From Clostridium hydrogeniformans DSM 21757 (GTDB taxonomy: Bacteria > Bacillota > Clostridia > Clostridiales > Clostridiaceae), in the NCBI RefSeq assembly GCF_000686705.1, contig NZ_JMLJ01000011.1:116486-180485 (forward strand): a DNA stretch of 64,000 nt, in the 5' to 3' direction. A model generated the notes under the pieces. It had not been told where the DNA came from and made no database searches. It saw only the letters and a program-made list of their open reading frames with translations. Below are positions 1 through 7,775 of this stretch, in pieces. Every line of letters begins with the position of its first letter. Within the stretch, counting starts at the first letter, position 1. A program made the position numbers and the translations under genes.

Positions 1-597
1 TTCTATACAGTATTGGCTTTATGGGTTGGAGGGCTTATATTATCATCTATATTATCAGTTAAAGTACCTAGCGATTTAGAGGGACCTTTTAAATCCTATG
101 AAGTTTATTTTGGAAAGTCACTGTTATTTACAACAATAGGGGTACTACAAGCTTTATGTGTATCTATTGGAGATATATATTTATTAGGTACCTATGCAGC
201 TCATAAGCCAGAATTTATAGGACTTTCAGTACTTATAAGTATAGTATTTATGTTTATAATTTACACTATGGTATCTGTATTTGGAAATGTAGGTAAGGCT
301 TTAGGTATAATAGGTCTTGTTATACAAGTAGCAGCATCAGGCGGTACTTTCCCAATACAAGTAACACCACCATTTTTCCAAAAGGTAAATCCATATCTTC
401 CATTTACCTATGCTATTGAAGCTATGAGAGAGGCTACAGGAGGAATAATATGGAGTGTACTTCAAAAAGATATTATTATACTTTGTTTAATACTCTTAGG
501 AGTTATTATATTTGGTTTAATTTTTAAAGGACCATTAAATAAGGTAAGTAAAAGATTTGTTGAAAAGCTTAATGAGAGTAATATTGTTGGTCATTAA
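1..597 (+). CDS. YhgE/Pip-like ABC-2-type membrane protein, C-terminal part
   Basis: The reading frame is open from base 1 and stops at 597, so this is the last 198 residues of a protein that starts outside the window. It has several hydrophobic segments typical of the C-terminal membrane domain of YhgE/Pip (phage-infection-protein-like) proteins, which belong to the ABC-2 permease superfamily. A segment reading GGTFPIQVTPPFFQKVNPYL followed by PFTYAIEAMREATGG resembles the conserved C-terminal part of that family. An internal TTG at 13 is not a convincing start because the frame continues upstream. In this family the protein sits in the cytoplasmic membrane; function is poorly defined (export or secretion-associated). 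It converges on asnS across a shared bidirectional terminator. Confidence 0.7.
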   Translation, partial: FYTVLALWVGGLILSSILSVKVPSDLEGPFKSYEVYFGKSLLFTTIGVLQALCVSIGDIYLLGTYAAHKPEFIGLSVLISIVFMFIIYTMVSVFGNVGKALGIIGLVIQVAASGGTFPIQVTPPFFQKVNPYLPFTYAIEAMREATGGIIWSVLQKDIIILCLILLGVIIFGLIFKGPLNKVSKRFVEKLNESNIVGH

Positions 598-709
598 TTC
601 TTAAGATATAAATATTAAAGTTATTTTTAGTTTAAGAGCTTTAATCAGGGATTATAAAAAGCACAAAATTAAAAAATATTAAGATTTACTATATAAATAT
701 AAAATAATA

Positions 710-750
710 GAAAGAAAAAGACTTGATAATATATCAAGTCTTTTTCTTTC
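710..750. terminator. Bidirectional intrinsic terminator between the YhgE-like gene and asnS
   Basis: A 19-bp perfect inverted repeat (710-728 with 732-750) flanked by A-runs and T-runs serves both converging genes. It abuts the asnS stop codon at 751. Confidence 0.85.
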
Positions 751-2142
751 TTAAAATTCGAAGTTTCCAGTAGTTCTTGGAAATGGTATAACGTCTCTTA
801 TGTTAGACATACCAGTTATATACATTATTAATCTTTCAAAGCCTAAACCAAATCCAGCATGTTTAGTTCCGCCGTATTTTCTAAGCTCTAAATACCACCA
901 GTAATCTTCTTTGCTTAATCCAAGTTCTTCTATTCTACTTTCAAGAACATCTAATCTTTCTTCTCTTTGGCTTCCACCAATGATTTCTCCGATTCCAGGA
1001 ACTAGACAGTCCATAGCTGCAACAGTCTTTCCATCTTCGTTTAATCTCATATAGAACGCTTTTATATCCTTTGGATAATCAGTAACAAATACAGGTTTTT
1101 TGAACACTTCTTCTGTTAGATATCTTTCATGCTCAGTTTGAAGGTCAGAACCCCATTCTACAGGGTATTCAAAGGTTTTATCAGCTTTTTTAAGAAGTTC
1201 TACAGCTTCAGTGTAAGTAACCTTACCAAAGTCAGAAGAAACAACATGGTTTAATCTTTCTTTTAATCCCTTGTCTATGAAGGAGTTAAAGAACTCTATT
1301 TCTTCAGGACATTCATCCATAACGTACTTAATAACATATCTTAACATATCTTCAGCAAGCTTCATATCATCTTTAAGATCAGCGAATGATATTTCAGGTT
1401 CTATCATCCAGAACTCTGCTGCGTGTCTTGCAGTATTTGAGTTTTCAGCTCTAAAGGTTGGTCCAAAGGTATAGATGTTTTTAAATGCTAAAGCAAAACA
1501 CTCACCATTTAATTGACCAGAAACAGTAAGGTTAGATTCTTTTTCGAAGAAATCTCCCTTAAAATCTATTGAGCCGTCTTCAGTCTTAGGTACATTGTTT
1601 AGGTCTAGAGTAGTGACTCTAAACATTTCACCAGCACCCTCACAGTCAGAGCCAGTTATTATTGGGGTATGAGTATATACAAATCCTTTTTCATTGAAGA
1701 ATTTGTGTATTGCATAGGCTGCCACAGAACGCACTCTAAAAACAGCAGAGAAGGCGTTGCTTCTTGGTCTTAAGTGAGCTATAGTTCTTAAATATTCAAA
1801 AGTGTGTCTCTTCTTTTGAAGAGGAAAGTCGCTATGGGATAATCCTTCTATTATTATATTCTCAGCCTTTATTTCAAAAGGTTGCTTAGAACCAGGAGTT
1901 GGTACTAAAGTACCTTCTATTGTTAAAGAAGAGCTTATAGGAAGTTTTGCAACTTCTTTAAAGTTTTCTAACTTATCTTCAAAAACTATTTGAATATTTT
2001 TAAAGAAAGTACCATCATTTAGTTCTATGAAACCAAATGTCTTAGAATCTCTAAGAGTTCTTATCCAACCAGATATTGAAACTTTTTGGTTATTATAAGT
2101 TTCACCGTTTCTGTAAAGTTCTTTAATTGAAACTTTTGTCAT
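751..2142 (-). CDS. asnS: Asparaginyl-tRNA synthetase
   Basis: Class II aminoacyl-tRNA synthetase that charges tRNA-Asn with asparagine in the cytoplasm. The N-terminal OB-fold anticodon-binding domain covers roughly residues 1-120. The catalytic core follows, with motif 2 around [20 protein letters not shown] and motif 3 around [15 protein letters not shown] near the C terminus. I chose the ATG at 2142 (463 aa) because AAAGGA lies 8 nt upstream of it; an ATG three codons further up overlaps that ribosome-binding site. Regulation is by an upstream Asn T-box (2301-2605) with an AAC specifier, so transcription should rise when uncharged tRNA-Asn accumulates. The length is normal for bacterial AsnRS. 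Confidence 0.97.
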   Translation of the reverse strand: MTKVSIKELYRNGETYNNQKVSISGWIRTLRDSKTFGFIELNDGTFFKNIQIVFEDKLENFKEVAKLPISSSLTIEGTLVPTPGSKQPFEIKAENIIIEGLSHSDFPLQKKRHTFEYLRTIAHLRPRSNAFSAVFRVRSVAAYAIHKFFNEKGFVYTHTPIITGSDCEGAGEMFRVTTLDLNNVPKTEDGSIDFKGDFFEKESNLTVSGQLNGECFALAFKNIYTFGPTFRAENSNTARHAAEFWMIEPEISFADLKDDMKLAEDMLRYVIKYVMDECPEEIEFFNSFIDKGLKERLNHVVSSDFGKVTYTEAVELLKKADKTFEYPVEWGSDLQTEHERYLTEEVFKKPVFVTDYPKDIKAFYMRLNEDGKTVAAMDCLVPGIGEIIGGSQREERLDVLESRIEELGLSKEDYWWYLELRKYGGTKHAGFGLGFERLIMYITGMSNIRDVIPFPRTTGNFEF

Positions 2143-2300
2143 GTTAATCATCCTTTCAAATTTTCTTTATATAAATTAAAATCAGCCTTATTATAGGGCT
2201 TGAATAATATTAAACTTTTATACTAATTGAAAATGAACTATATAACTAAGCATTAAAGAAAATCTCTATTTTAATTGGGTTTAGTTTTATAAGTTATAGA

Positions 2301-2605
2301 AAAACAAAAAAACCTCTCATCCACATAAAGGGACGAAAGGTATATATTCCGCGGTACCACCCAATTTGTCATAAATAAAATATGACCGTCTTACAAGCAT
2401 CGAATAATGCTGTTCTTCTATAACGGGAAGATTCCGTCTAAGTCTACTCTCTAAAAAGATTTCGGTTAGAAACTCTGAGATGTTCTTCAATATAAGCTCA
2501 CTATAAGGCTTTCACCATCCCTTATTCGCTAGGAATTACATCTTATATTTACTCTTCTCTTCATAGTTTTTAAAAACTTATATTCATAATAAAATTAGTT
2601 ATATG
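2301..2605 (-). promoter_or_regulatory. T-box leader of asnS (Asn specifier AAC)
   Basis: On the minus strand the conserved T-box core GGGTGGTACCGCG lies at 2350-2362. It is followed by a terminator hairpin (2331-2341 pairing with 2312-2322) and a U-rich tract at 2301-2311. Upstream lies a stem I region containing AGCGAATAAGGGATGG and a specifier loop reading GAAGAACATCTC, where the AAC at 2482-2484 is an asparagine codon. T-boxes bind uncharged tRNA by specifier-anticodon and T-box-acceptor pairing to prevent termination. The specifier matches the downstream gene. Confidence 0.93.
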
Positions 2606-2611
2606 AAATCT

Positions 2612-2639
2612 ATTATACTATTATTATTATAAAAATCAA
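2612..2639 (-). promoter_or_regulatory. Sigma-A promoter for the asnS T-box transcript
   Basis: On the minus strand a TTGATT -35 (2634-2639) and a TATAAT -10 (2612-2617) are separated by 16 bp. This places the start near 2605, just upstream of T-box stem I. Confidence 0.6.
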
Positions 2640-3135
2640 TACCTGATTTAAGAATTAATATAATTTATAATATAAGATTATTTCTAAGGGATATACTTAT
2701 ATTATTTTATGTAAATTATCAGGTTAGACTATAGGATTAAGCTTTTATTACTTTTACTATAAAGTAACTTTTATTAGAAAATTTATATAGAATAAGAGAA
2801 GGTTTATCAACAAGTTAGTAGGGGAAACTTAGAAGTTTGTGGATAAATCTATAGATAGGAGAGGTGAATGTTAATAACTTAGAGAGGTAAGGTGATTTTT
2901 TTAGCTTTAAGTTTACTAGAATATAAACATAATAATGATAATAGTAAATCTATGTTATATAATTATAGCCCCACAATTGTTAAAATTGCAGGGCTCTGTT
3001 ATATTAATTAGCTAGAAGTTTTAAAATTCATATAGGATTTTAAGCTTAATTTAATCTCTTTAAGATTAAGCCAATGGTTATATAAAATAGATTTTGAGAG
3101 AAAACCCTATATAGATAATTATTTTCTTGTTGGTA
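2640..3135. other. AT-rich intergenic region with paired DnaA-box-like sites and a hairpin
   Basis: No ORF with a credible ribosome-binding site is visible. It holds a near-consensus DnaA box TTATCAACA (2804-2812) and a perfect box TGTGGATAA (2838-2846). It also holds a hairpin at 2969-2996 (AGCCC/GGGCT and CAATT/AATTG arms). The hairpin lacks a long T-run on either strand; it could be a weak terminator for the leftward GNAT transcript. Confidence 0.45.
2804..2846. promoter_or_regulatory. DnaA-box-like pair upstream of the asnS leader
   Basis: TTATCAACA (2804-2812, one mismatch) and TGTGGATAA (2838-2846, perfect) face each other in a non-coding region. Confidence 0.45.
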
Positions 3136-3621
3136 TTATAAAGAATTTTCCTCATGATGAAGAGATTTAACCATTATAAGACAAGGGCAATTTTCTCCCC
3201 ATATTTCTTTTATTTCTTCTAAGGGAGAAAAACCTATACTTTCATAAAAACCTCGTGTTTTTTTATAGTAAGGATCCTTATGAGAAGGACCTAAGGTCTT
3301 TACCATGAGAAATTTGAAATCATTACGCCGCAGATGATGGTGAATATATTTTAGTAATGTGGTACCTATTTTTTTATTATGGTACTCTTCTAATACTCCC
3401 ATACAGAAGATTTCAGCAGTATAAGGATTATTTTCTTTTATTGAGACAAAGCCCACAGGAGTTTTATCATCATAAGCGACATAGAATAACATATCTTTAC
3501 TTTTATTTATATAGTCTTTAGTTGATTCTTCTATGCCAAACCAATTTGGTAAGCTATTTAATACCATAGAGCATATATTTCCTTTTAAATTATTATCTAA
3601 TATATACTTGTATTGTATCAA
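3136..3621 (-). CDS. GNAT-family N-acetyltransferase
   Basis: A 161-residue protein of the Gcn5-related N-acetyltransferase family, which moves an acetyl group from acetyl-CoA to an amine. The acetyl-CoA-binding motif A is visible as MGVLEEYHNKKIGTTLLKYI around residues 74-93, preceded by the beta strand YTAEIFCMGV. The start is a TTG with GGAGGG 9 nt upstream, lying in the 3' end of the preceding gene. Only two bases separate it from the ABC exporter gene upstream, so it is probably the last gene of the exporter operon and shares its leader control. The substrate is unknown; location beside a drug-type exporter makes antibiotic or peptide acetylation possible but unproven. Confidence 0.85.
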   Translation of the reverse strand: MIQYKYILDNNLKGNICSMVLNSLPNWFGIEESTKDYINKSKDMLFYVAYDDKTPVGFVSIKENNPYTAEIFCMGVLEEYHNKKIGTTLLKYIHHHLRRNDFKFLMVKTLGPSHKDPYYKKTRGFYESIGFSPLEEIKEIWGENCPCLIMVKSLHHEENSL

Positions 3622-3623
3622 TT

Positions 3624-5408
3624 TTAAGCTCCCTCCTTAAGGAATTTATATTGAGCAGTGAAAAGATCATAGTATTTTCCTTTAAGTTTTATAAGTTCAT
3701 CATGAGAACCAGCTTCACATATAATTCCATTATCAATTACCATTATCTTATCACAATCTCTTATAGTGGATAATCTATGAGCGATAACGAAGGAAGTTCT
3801 TCCATGCAATAACTTATTTATTCCTTTTTGAACAAGGATTTCTGTGTAGGTATCTATATTAGAGGTTGCTTCATCTAATATTAATATCCTAGGATCAGCA
3901 AGTAATGCACGAGCAAATGATATTAGCTGTCTTTGTCCAACTGAAAGTCTAGATCCACGTTCATTAACTTCTGTATCATATCCTTTTTCGAGATTCATTA
4001 TAAAATCATGGGCATTTACAGCCTTAGCAGCCTTTATTACCTCATCATCTGTAGCATTAAGCTTTCCATACTTTATATTTTCTTTAATGGTTGCAGAAAA
4101 TAAGAAGGTATCTTGAAGCATTATTCCCATCTGACTTCTTAAAGATGATATATCCACATTTTTAACATCAAGTCCATCTATTAAGACGTCTCCTTCAGTG
4201 GAGTCATAAAATCTACTAATTAGATTTATAATTGTAGTTTTACCAGCTCCAGTAGCTCCCACTAAGGCTATACTTTCACCAGGTTTAACTTTGAAACTAA
4301 CGTTGTGTAGTACAGGAGTTTCATCATAAGCAAAGGTTACATTTTTAAATTCCACATTACCCTTAATAACTGGCATATTAATTGCAACTTCACTATTTAC
4401 TATATCGGGATCTATATCCATTATTTCAAAAATTCTTTCTCCAGCAGCAAAGTTTGTTATTAGAGTGTTATAGAAGTTTGATATATTCATTATAGGTCTC
4501 CAGAACATTGTGATATACCAAGAGAAGGCTATAAGGGTACCTACAGAAATATCATCTTTTATTATAAGTCTTGCACCAACCCAGTAAACTATAACGGAGC
4601 CGAATCCCCAAGAAAGTTCAACTAGTGGCCAAAATAAATCATTTAATTTAACACAATGATTAAAAGAATCCATCATTTCGTGAATTAGTTCTTTAAAGCT
4701 TTTTGAAGTATTATTTTCATTGGCAAAGCTTTGAATTACTTTAATTCCAGAAAAATCTTCATGAGTAAAAGCATTAAGGTTAGAACGCTTTTGCCTATAA
4801 TTCATCCATCTTTTAGTAGCATACTTTTCTATGGTAAATAAAGATATAAATAATAGAGGAAGAATTATAATAGCAGCTAGTGCTAATTTATAGTTCATAG
4901 AAAACATCATTACAGTTACACAAAGAAGACTTAAAACTTCAGGAACTAAACTTGTTATAGAAGTTGAAAAAAGTTCTTGAAGAGAGTTTACATCCCCCAT
5001 AACACGAGCAAGGATTTTTCCAACAGGTCTATTATCAAAGAAAGAGAAGGAAAGCTTTTGTATATGAGTATAAAGCTCATCTCTTATACTTACTAAAATT
5101 TTATTAGTAACTTCTGACATAAGAATAATCCTTTTTTTAGATGCAATCATCCCTAGAAAGTTTAAGCCTACTAATAAGATAGCAATATATACAAGACCAT
5201 TTGTATTAGAATCTTTTATATTCTCATCAATAGCTACTTTTAATAAATATGGGTTTAAAAGTCCACATATCATTACAAAAACCATAAGAGAGATAACAAT
5301 AAATACACTAAAGCTGTAGGGTTTTAAATACCCTAATAATCTTTTTATAATATAAGACTTAGAATGATAAGTTGAAGTTTCATCCTGCCTTACTGAGTTT
5401 CTAGCCAT
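3624..5408 (-). CDS. Heterodimeric ABC exporter subunit, BmrD-like (canonical Walker B)
   Basis: A half-size ABC exporter of 594 residues: about 40 residues of N-terminal tail, six membrane segments (type IV exporter fold, about residues 40-330), then a nucleotide-binding domain. Walker A reads GATGAGKTT and Walker B ILILDEATSNID with the catalytic glutamate. The H-loop is VIAHRLS. The signature motif is LSVGQRQ rather than LSGGQ, a change found in one partner of heterodimeric exporters with one degenerate ATP site. Its start ATG overlaps the stop of the upstream ABC gene (TAATG), so translation is coupled and the two proteins should pair. By analogy with BmrCD, LmrCD and TM287/288 the likely role is multidrug export; the substrate cannot be read from sequence. 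Confidence 0.92.
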   Translation of the reverse strand: MARNSVRQDETSTYHSKSYIIKRLLGYLKPYSFSVFIVISLMVFVMICGLLNPYLLKVAIDENIKDSNTNGLVYIAILLVGLNFLGMIASKKRIILMSEVTNKILVSIRDELYTHIQKLSFSFFDNRPVGKILARVMGDVNSLQELFSTSITSLVPEVLSLLCVTVMMFSMNYKLALAAIIILPLLFISLFTIEKYATKRWMNYRQKRSNLNAFTHEDFSGIKVIQSFANENNTSKSFKELIHEMMDSFNHCVKLNDLFWPLVELSWGFGSVIVYWVGARLIIKDDISVGTLIAFSWYITMFWRPIMNISNFYNTLITNFAAGERIFEIMDIDPDIVNSEVAINMPVIKGNVEFKNVTFAYDETPVLHNVSFKVKPGESIALVGATGAGKTTIINLISRFYDSTEGDVLIDGLDVKNVDISSLRSQMGIMLQDTFLFSATIKENIKYGKLNATDDEVIKAAKAVNAHDFIMNLEKGYDTEVNERGSRLSVGQRQLISFARALLADPRILILDEATSNIDTYTEILVQKGINKLLHGRTSFVIAHRLSTIRDCDKIMVIDNGIICEAGSHDELIKLKGKYYDLFTAQYKFLKEGA

Positions 5409-7165
5409 TATACCACCTCTTTTTTCTTTTTCTTATTAGTAAGATTATCTAAATTAAAATCTTTAAACTGTTCACAATAGATTTCATAATATTTACCTTC
5501 AATAGCTAGAAGTTCTTCATGAGTACCTTTTTCTACGATTTCTCCATTTTCCATGAATAGTATGATATCAGCATTTTTAACAGCAGATATTCTATGAGCT
5601 ATTATAAAGGTAGTATTAGATGATTTGTTGTTATTAAGATTTTTAAGAAGTTTAAATTCTGTTTCCATATCTAAGGCAGATGTGGAGTCATCTAATATTA
5701 GTATTGAAGAATCACGTACTAAGGCACGAGCTATAGATAATCTTTGCTTTTGCCCCCCAGAAAGCCCAAGACCACGCTCTCCTACAATAGTTGAATAACC
5801 CTCTTCTAGTTCATCTATAAATTCAGTTGCACATGCTAGAGCACAGGCTTTTGTGATTTCTTCCTCACTGGCATCTCTCTTACCAAATTTAATGTTTTGA
5901 GATATGGTGTCTGAGAATAAGAATGTATCTTGAGGAACTATAGACATAGAACCTCTTAAAGTTTTTAGGTTTAATTCTTTAACATTAATACCATCAACTA
6001 ATACCTCTCCTTCACAAACATCATAGTATCTTCCTATTAATCCTACTAAGCTAGATTTACCAGAGCCTGTAGTACCCATAATTGCAACATTAGATCCAGC
6101 TGGTATTTTAAGATTTATATTTTTTAATATAAGGTCTTCGTTATATTTGAAAGATACATTTTTAAATTCGATATTTCCAGAAATTTTTTCTTTATCTTTA
6201 GAATATTTAGAAATATCGATGTCTGGTTTAGTCCCAAAAATCTTTAGGATTTTATTACAAGAAGCTTTATTTTGAGCTAGCATGTTAGTAAGCCAGCCAA
6301 GCATTCTCATAGGCCATATTAGGTTCCAGATATAGCCGTTAAATGCTACAAGAGAACCAATAGACATTTCTTTTTTTATTACAAAATATCCACCAAGAGC
6401 AATCATAATTACAATTGATAAGTTTGTTAGAAACTCTATAGGGGGATAGTATTTACCCAAAATATTTGCTTGTTCCATGTTAAGCTTATGATTTACCTTA
6501 TTCATCTTAAGGAATTTTAAAATTTCATGTTTTTCTCTTGCAAAAGCTTTAACAAGTCTAACTCCAGCAATGTTTTCTTGGGCTATTGTATTCATCTCTG
6601 CATTATGGTCGCTTATTTTATCATAGGCTTCCATTTCTTTTTTCTCTAACCTTAGAGCTAAGAAGCCAATAGGAATCATTATGGATATACAAGCTAAAGC
6701 TAGTTTCCAATTTAAATAAAATAAGAATGCGGAAGCTAATACAAAGTAGATAATATTTTCAATGAATATCCTAAGTCCAAAGGATAGAGTTCTCCAGATA
6801 TTATCTATATCTTCACCTATTCTTGACATTAGTTCTCCAGTGTTCATATTATCAAAGTACTTAAAATGTAGACTTTGAATGTGATTAAATAAATCATACT
6901 TTAAGTCTTCATTTACCTTACTAGACATAACATCAAAGATATATTCTTTAAAATATCCAAAGATGGCACGACTTAAGGTAATTAGTATTAACCCAAAGGA
7001 TATTTGTAGAAGTAAGGACATATTTTTTCCTATAATGACCTTATCAACTAACTCCTTCATAAGAATTGGATTTATCATATCTAACACTATATTCATAATC
7101 ATGAATAGGGTAGGTATGAATATTAGAAGTTTATACTTCCAAAGGTAATTTAAAAGTTTTTTCAA
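5408..7165 (-). CDS. Heterodimeric ABC exporter subunit, BmrC-like (degenerate catalytic site)
   Basis: A half-size ABC exporter of about 585 residues with six membrane helices followed by an ATPase domain. Walker A is GTTGSGKSS, the signature [10 protein letters not shown] is canonical, and Walker B is ILILDDSTSALD. Aspartate (codon 5687-5689) thus replaces the catalytic glutamate. Together with the altered signature of the partner this gives one degenerate and one active ATP site, the pattern of BmrC/BmrD and TM287/288. I chose the TTG at 7165 because AAAGGAGG sits 8 nt upstream. The longer frame back to 7219 would run through that ribosome-binding site and the last leader hairpin. It is the first gene of the exporter operon, behind a two-ORF leader with tandem terminators. 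Confidence 0.92.
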   Translation of the reverse strand: MKKLLNYLWKYKLLIFIPTLFMIMNIVLDMINPILMKELVDKVIIGKNMSLLLQISFGLILITLSRAIFGYFKEYIFDVMSSKVNEDLKYDLFNHIQSLHFKYFDNMNTGELMSRIGEDIDNIWRTLSFGLRIFIENIIYFVLASAFLFYLNWKLALACISIMIPIGFLALRLEKKEMEAYDKISDHNAEMNTIAQENIAGVRLVKAFAREKHEILKFLKMNKVNHKLNMEQANILGKYYPPIEFLTNLSIVIMIALGGYFVIKKEMSIGSLVAFNGYIWNLIWPMRMLGWLTNMLAQNKASCNKILKIFGTKPDIDISKYSKDKEKISGNIEFKNVSFKYNEDLILKNINLKIPAGSNVAIMGTTGSGKSSLVGLIGRYYDVCEGEVLVDGINVKELNLKTLRGSMSIVPQDTFLFSDTISQNIKFGKRDASEEEITKACALACATEFIDELEEGYSTIVGERGLGLSGGQKQRLSIARALVRDSSILILDDSTSALDMETEFKLLKNLNNNKSSNTTFIIAHRISAVKNADIILFMENGEIVEKGTHEELLAIEGKYYEIYCEQFKDFNLDNLTNKKKKKEVV

Positions 7166-7185
7166 TGTTGAAACCTCCTTTTTAG

Positions 7186-7239
7186 AAAACAAAAGGTCAT
7201 GAATAACCTTGTGAAACACAAGGCTAAACCACGACCTTT
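7186..7239 (-). terminator. Leader terminator hairpin D of the ABC exporter operon
   Basis: On the minus strand the outer arms AAAGGTC (7233-7239) and GACCTTT (7192-7198) enclose an inner stem CCTTGTG/CACAAGG (7217-7223 with 7207-7213). The hairpin is followed by TTTTGTTTTC. The exporter ribosome-binding site begins only a few bases downstream, so a fold here could also affect initiation. It is a diverged copy of hairpin C. Confidence 0.75.
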
Positions 7240-7308
7240 CAGATTGAAGAATATTACTTTATGATAATACTTTATTTTTCATAAAGGTATATATAGACCC
7301 TAGGGACA

Positions 7309-7356
7309 TAAAAAGGTCATGGATATGCCTTATGAAAACATAAGATTACCATGACC
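7309..7356 (-). terminator. Leader terminator hairpin C of the ABC exporter operon
   Basis: On the minus strand GGTCATGG (7349-7356) pairs with CCATGACC (7315-7322), with an inner CTTATG/CATAAG stem, then TTTTT. It has the layout of an intrinsic terminator and is clearly related in sequence to hairpin D. Confidence 0.75.
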
Positions 7357-7379
7357 ATAAAATCCTTAATTTTTTATAT

Positions 7380-7410
7380 AAAAGTCATGGAGTGAAAACC
7401 CCATACTTTT
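7380..7410 (-). terminator. Leader terminator-like hairpin B of the ABC exporter operon
   Basis: On the minus strand AAAAGTATGG (7401-7410) pairs with CCATgACTTTT (7380-7390, one bulged base), followed by ATATAAAAAA. Its 3' arm shares the CCATGAC-pyrimidine-TTTT ending with hairpins C and D. It is the weakest of the three as a terminator because the tail mixes A and T. Confidence 0.55.
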
Positions 7411-7425
7411 ACGCACCATCATAAG

Positions 7426-7452
7426 GGTACTTAAATGTTACAAAAAAGTACC
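7426..7452 (-). promoter_or_regulatory. Leader hairpin A overlapping the stop of leader ORF 2
   Basis: GGTACTT (7446-7452) and AAGTACC (7426-7432) on the minus strand form a 7-bp stem with a 13-nt loop that contains the TAA of leader ORF 2. A ribosome finishing or stalled at the end of the ORF would prevent this stem. Its 5' arm also matches the 5' arm of hairpin B (7 bp), giving an alternative fold. Confidence 0.6.
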
Positions 7453-7533
7453 ACAAAGGAATGTAGGGTTGTCACCTATTTTATAATTATTAAGTTTTGA
7501 CAATGAAGTATTATTTAATAACATAATTAACAT
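7438..7533 (-). CDS. Leader ORF 2 (31 codons) of the ABC exporter operon
   Basis: A short ORF of 31 codons starting with MLIMLLNNTS and ending with PTFLCGTFL. AAAAGGAGGT is placed 8 nt before the ATG, as good a ribosome-binding site as any in the window. It begins 16 nt after the stop of leader ORF 1 and ends inside hairpin A. Composition is hydrophobic, rich in Leu and Asn, with a Phe-Leu-Cys-rich C-terminal end. Position between a promoter and tandem terminators ahead of a drug-type exporter suggests a regulatory leader peptide of the kind proposed for BmrB ahead of bmrCD. It is too short to have a recognisable family. Confidence 0.7.
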   Translation of the reverse strand: MLIMLLNNTSLSKLNNYKIGDNPTFLCGTFL

Positions 7534-7549
7534 AGGTCCTACCTCCTTT

Positions 7550-7639
7550 TTAAATTTCACTGCTATTAAAGAAGATAGGGCTATTATTTAAAAATAAATT
7601 TCCAGTGGTTGATAAAGTCTTAAATTTTATTTTTAACAT
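7550..7639 (-). CDS. Leader ORF 1 (29 codons) of the ABC exporter operon
   Basis: A short ORF of 29 codons beginning MLKIKFKTLS and ending FFNSSEI. GAAGGAGGTAGG lies upstream at optimal distance from the ATG at 7639. Its start region (ribosome-binding site through ATGTTAA) is nearly identical to that of leader ORF 2, suggesting duplication. It lies about 46 nt after the predicted transcription start. No family is recognisable; the role is inferred from position. Confidence 0.65.
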   Translation of the reverse strand: MLKIKFKTLSTTGNLFLNNSPIFFNSSEI

Positions 7640-7691
7640 TTTTCCTACCTCCTTCTTTTAAATTTCTTAATAAAACTTATCTTACATTAAT

Positions 7692-7720
7692 AGAATATTA
7701 CGATTACAAAATAATGTCAA
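7692..7720 (-). promoter_or_regulatory. Consensus sigma-A promoter of the ABC exporter leader
   Basis: On the minus strand TTGACA (7715-7720) and TATTCT (7692-7697) are spaced 17 bp apart, giving a start near 7685. The 14-bp sequence ATTAATAGAATATT (plus strand) occurs over the -10 (7686-7699) and again upstream (7734-7747); the upstream copy contains the palindrome AGAATATTCT and may be an operator. Confidence 0.7.
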
Positions 7721-7775
7721 TAAAAATTATTTAATTAATAGAATATTCTGTACCATATCAGAGATTTTTAAAAGA

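Noticed and set aside
7166..7219. Extended N terminus of the first ABC exporter subunit (start at 7219)
   Set aside because: The extension would be read through terminator hairpin D and the AAAGGAGG site that serves the TTG at 7165; the shorter protein aligns with the usual exporter N terminus.
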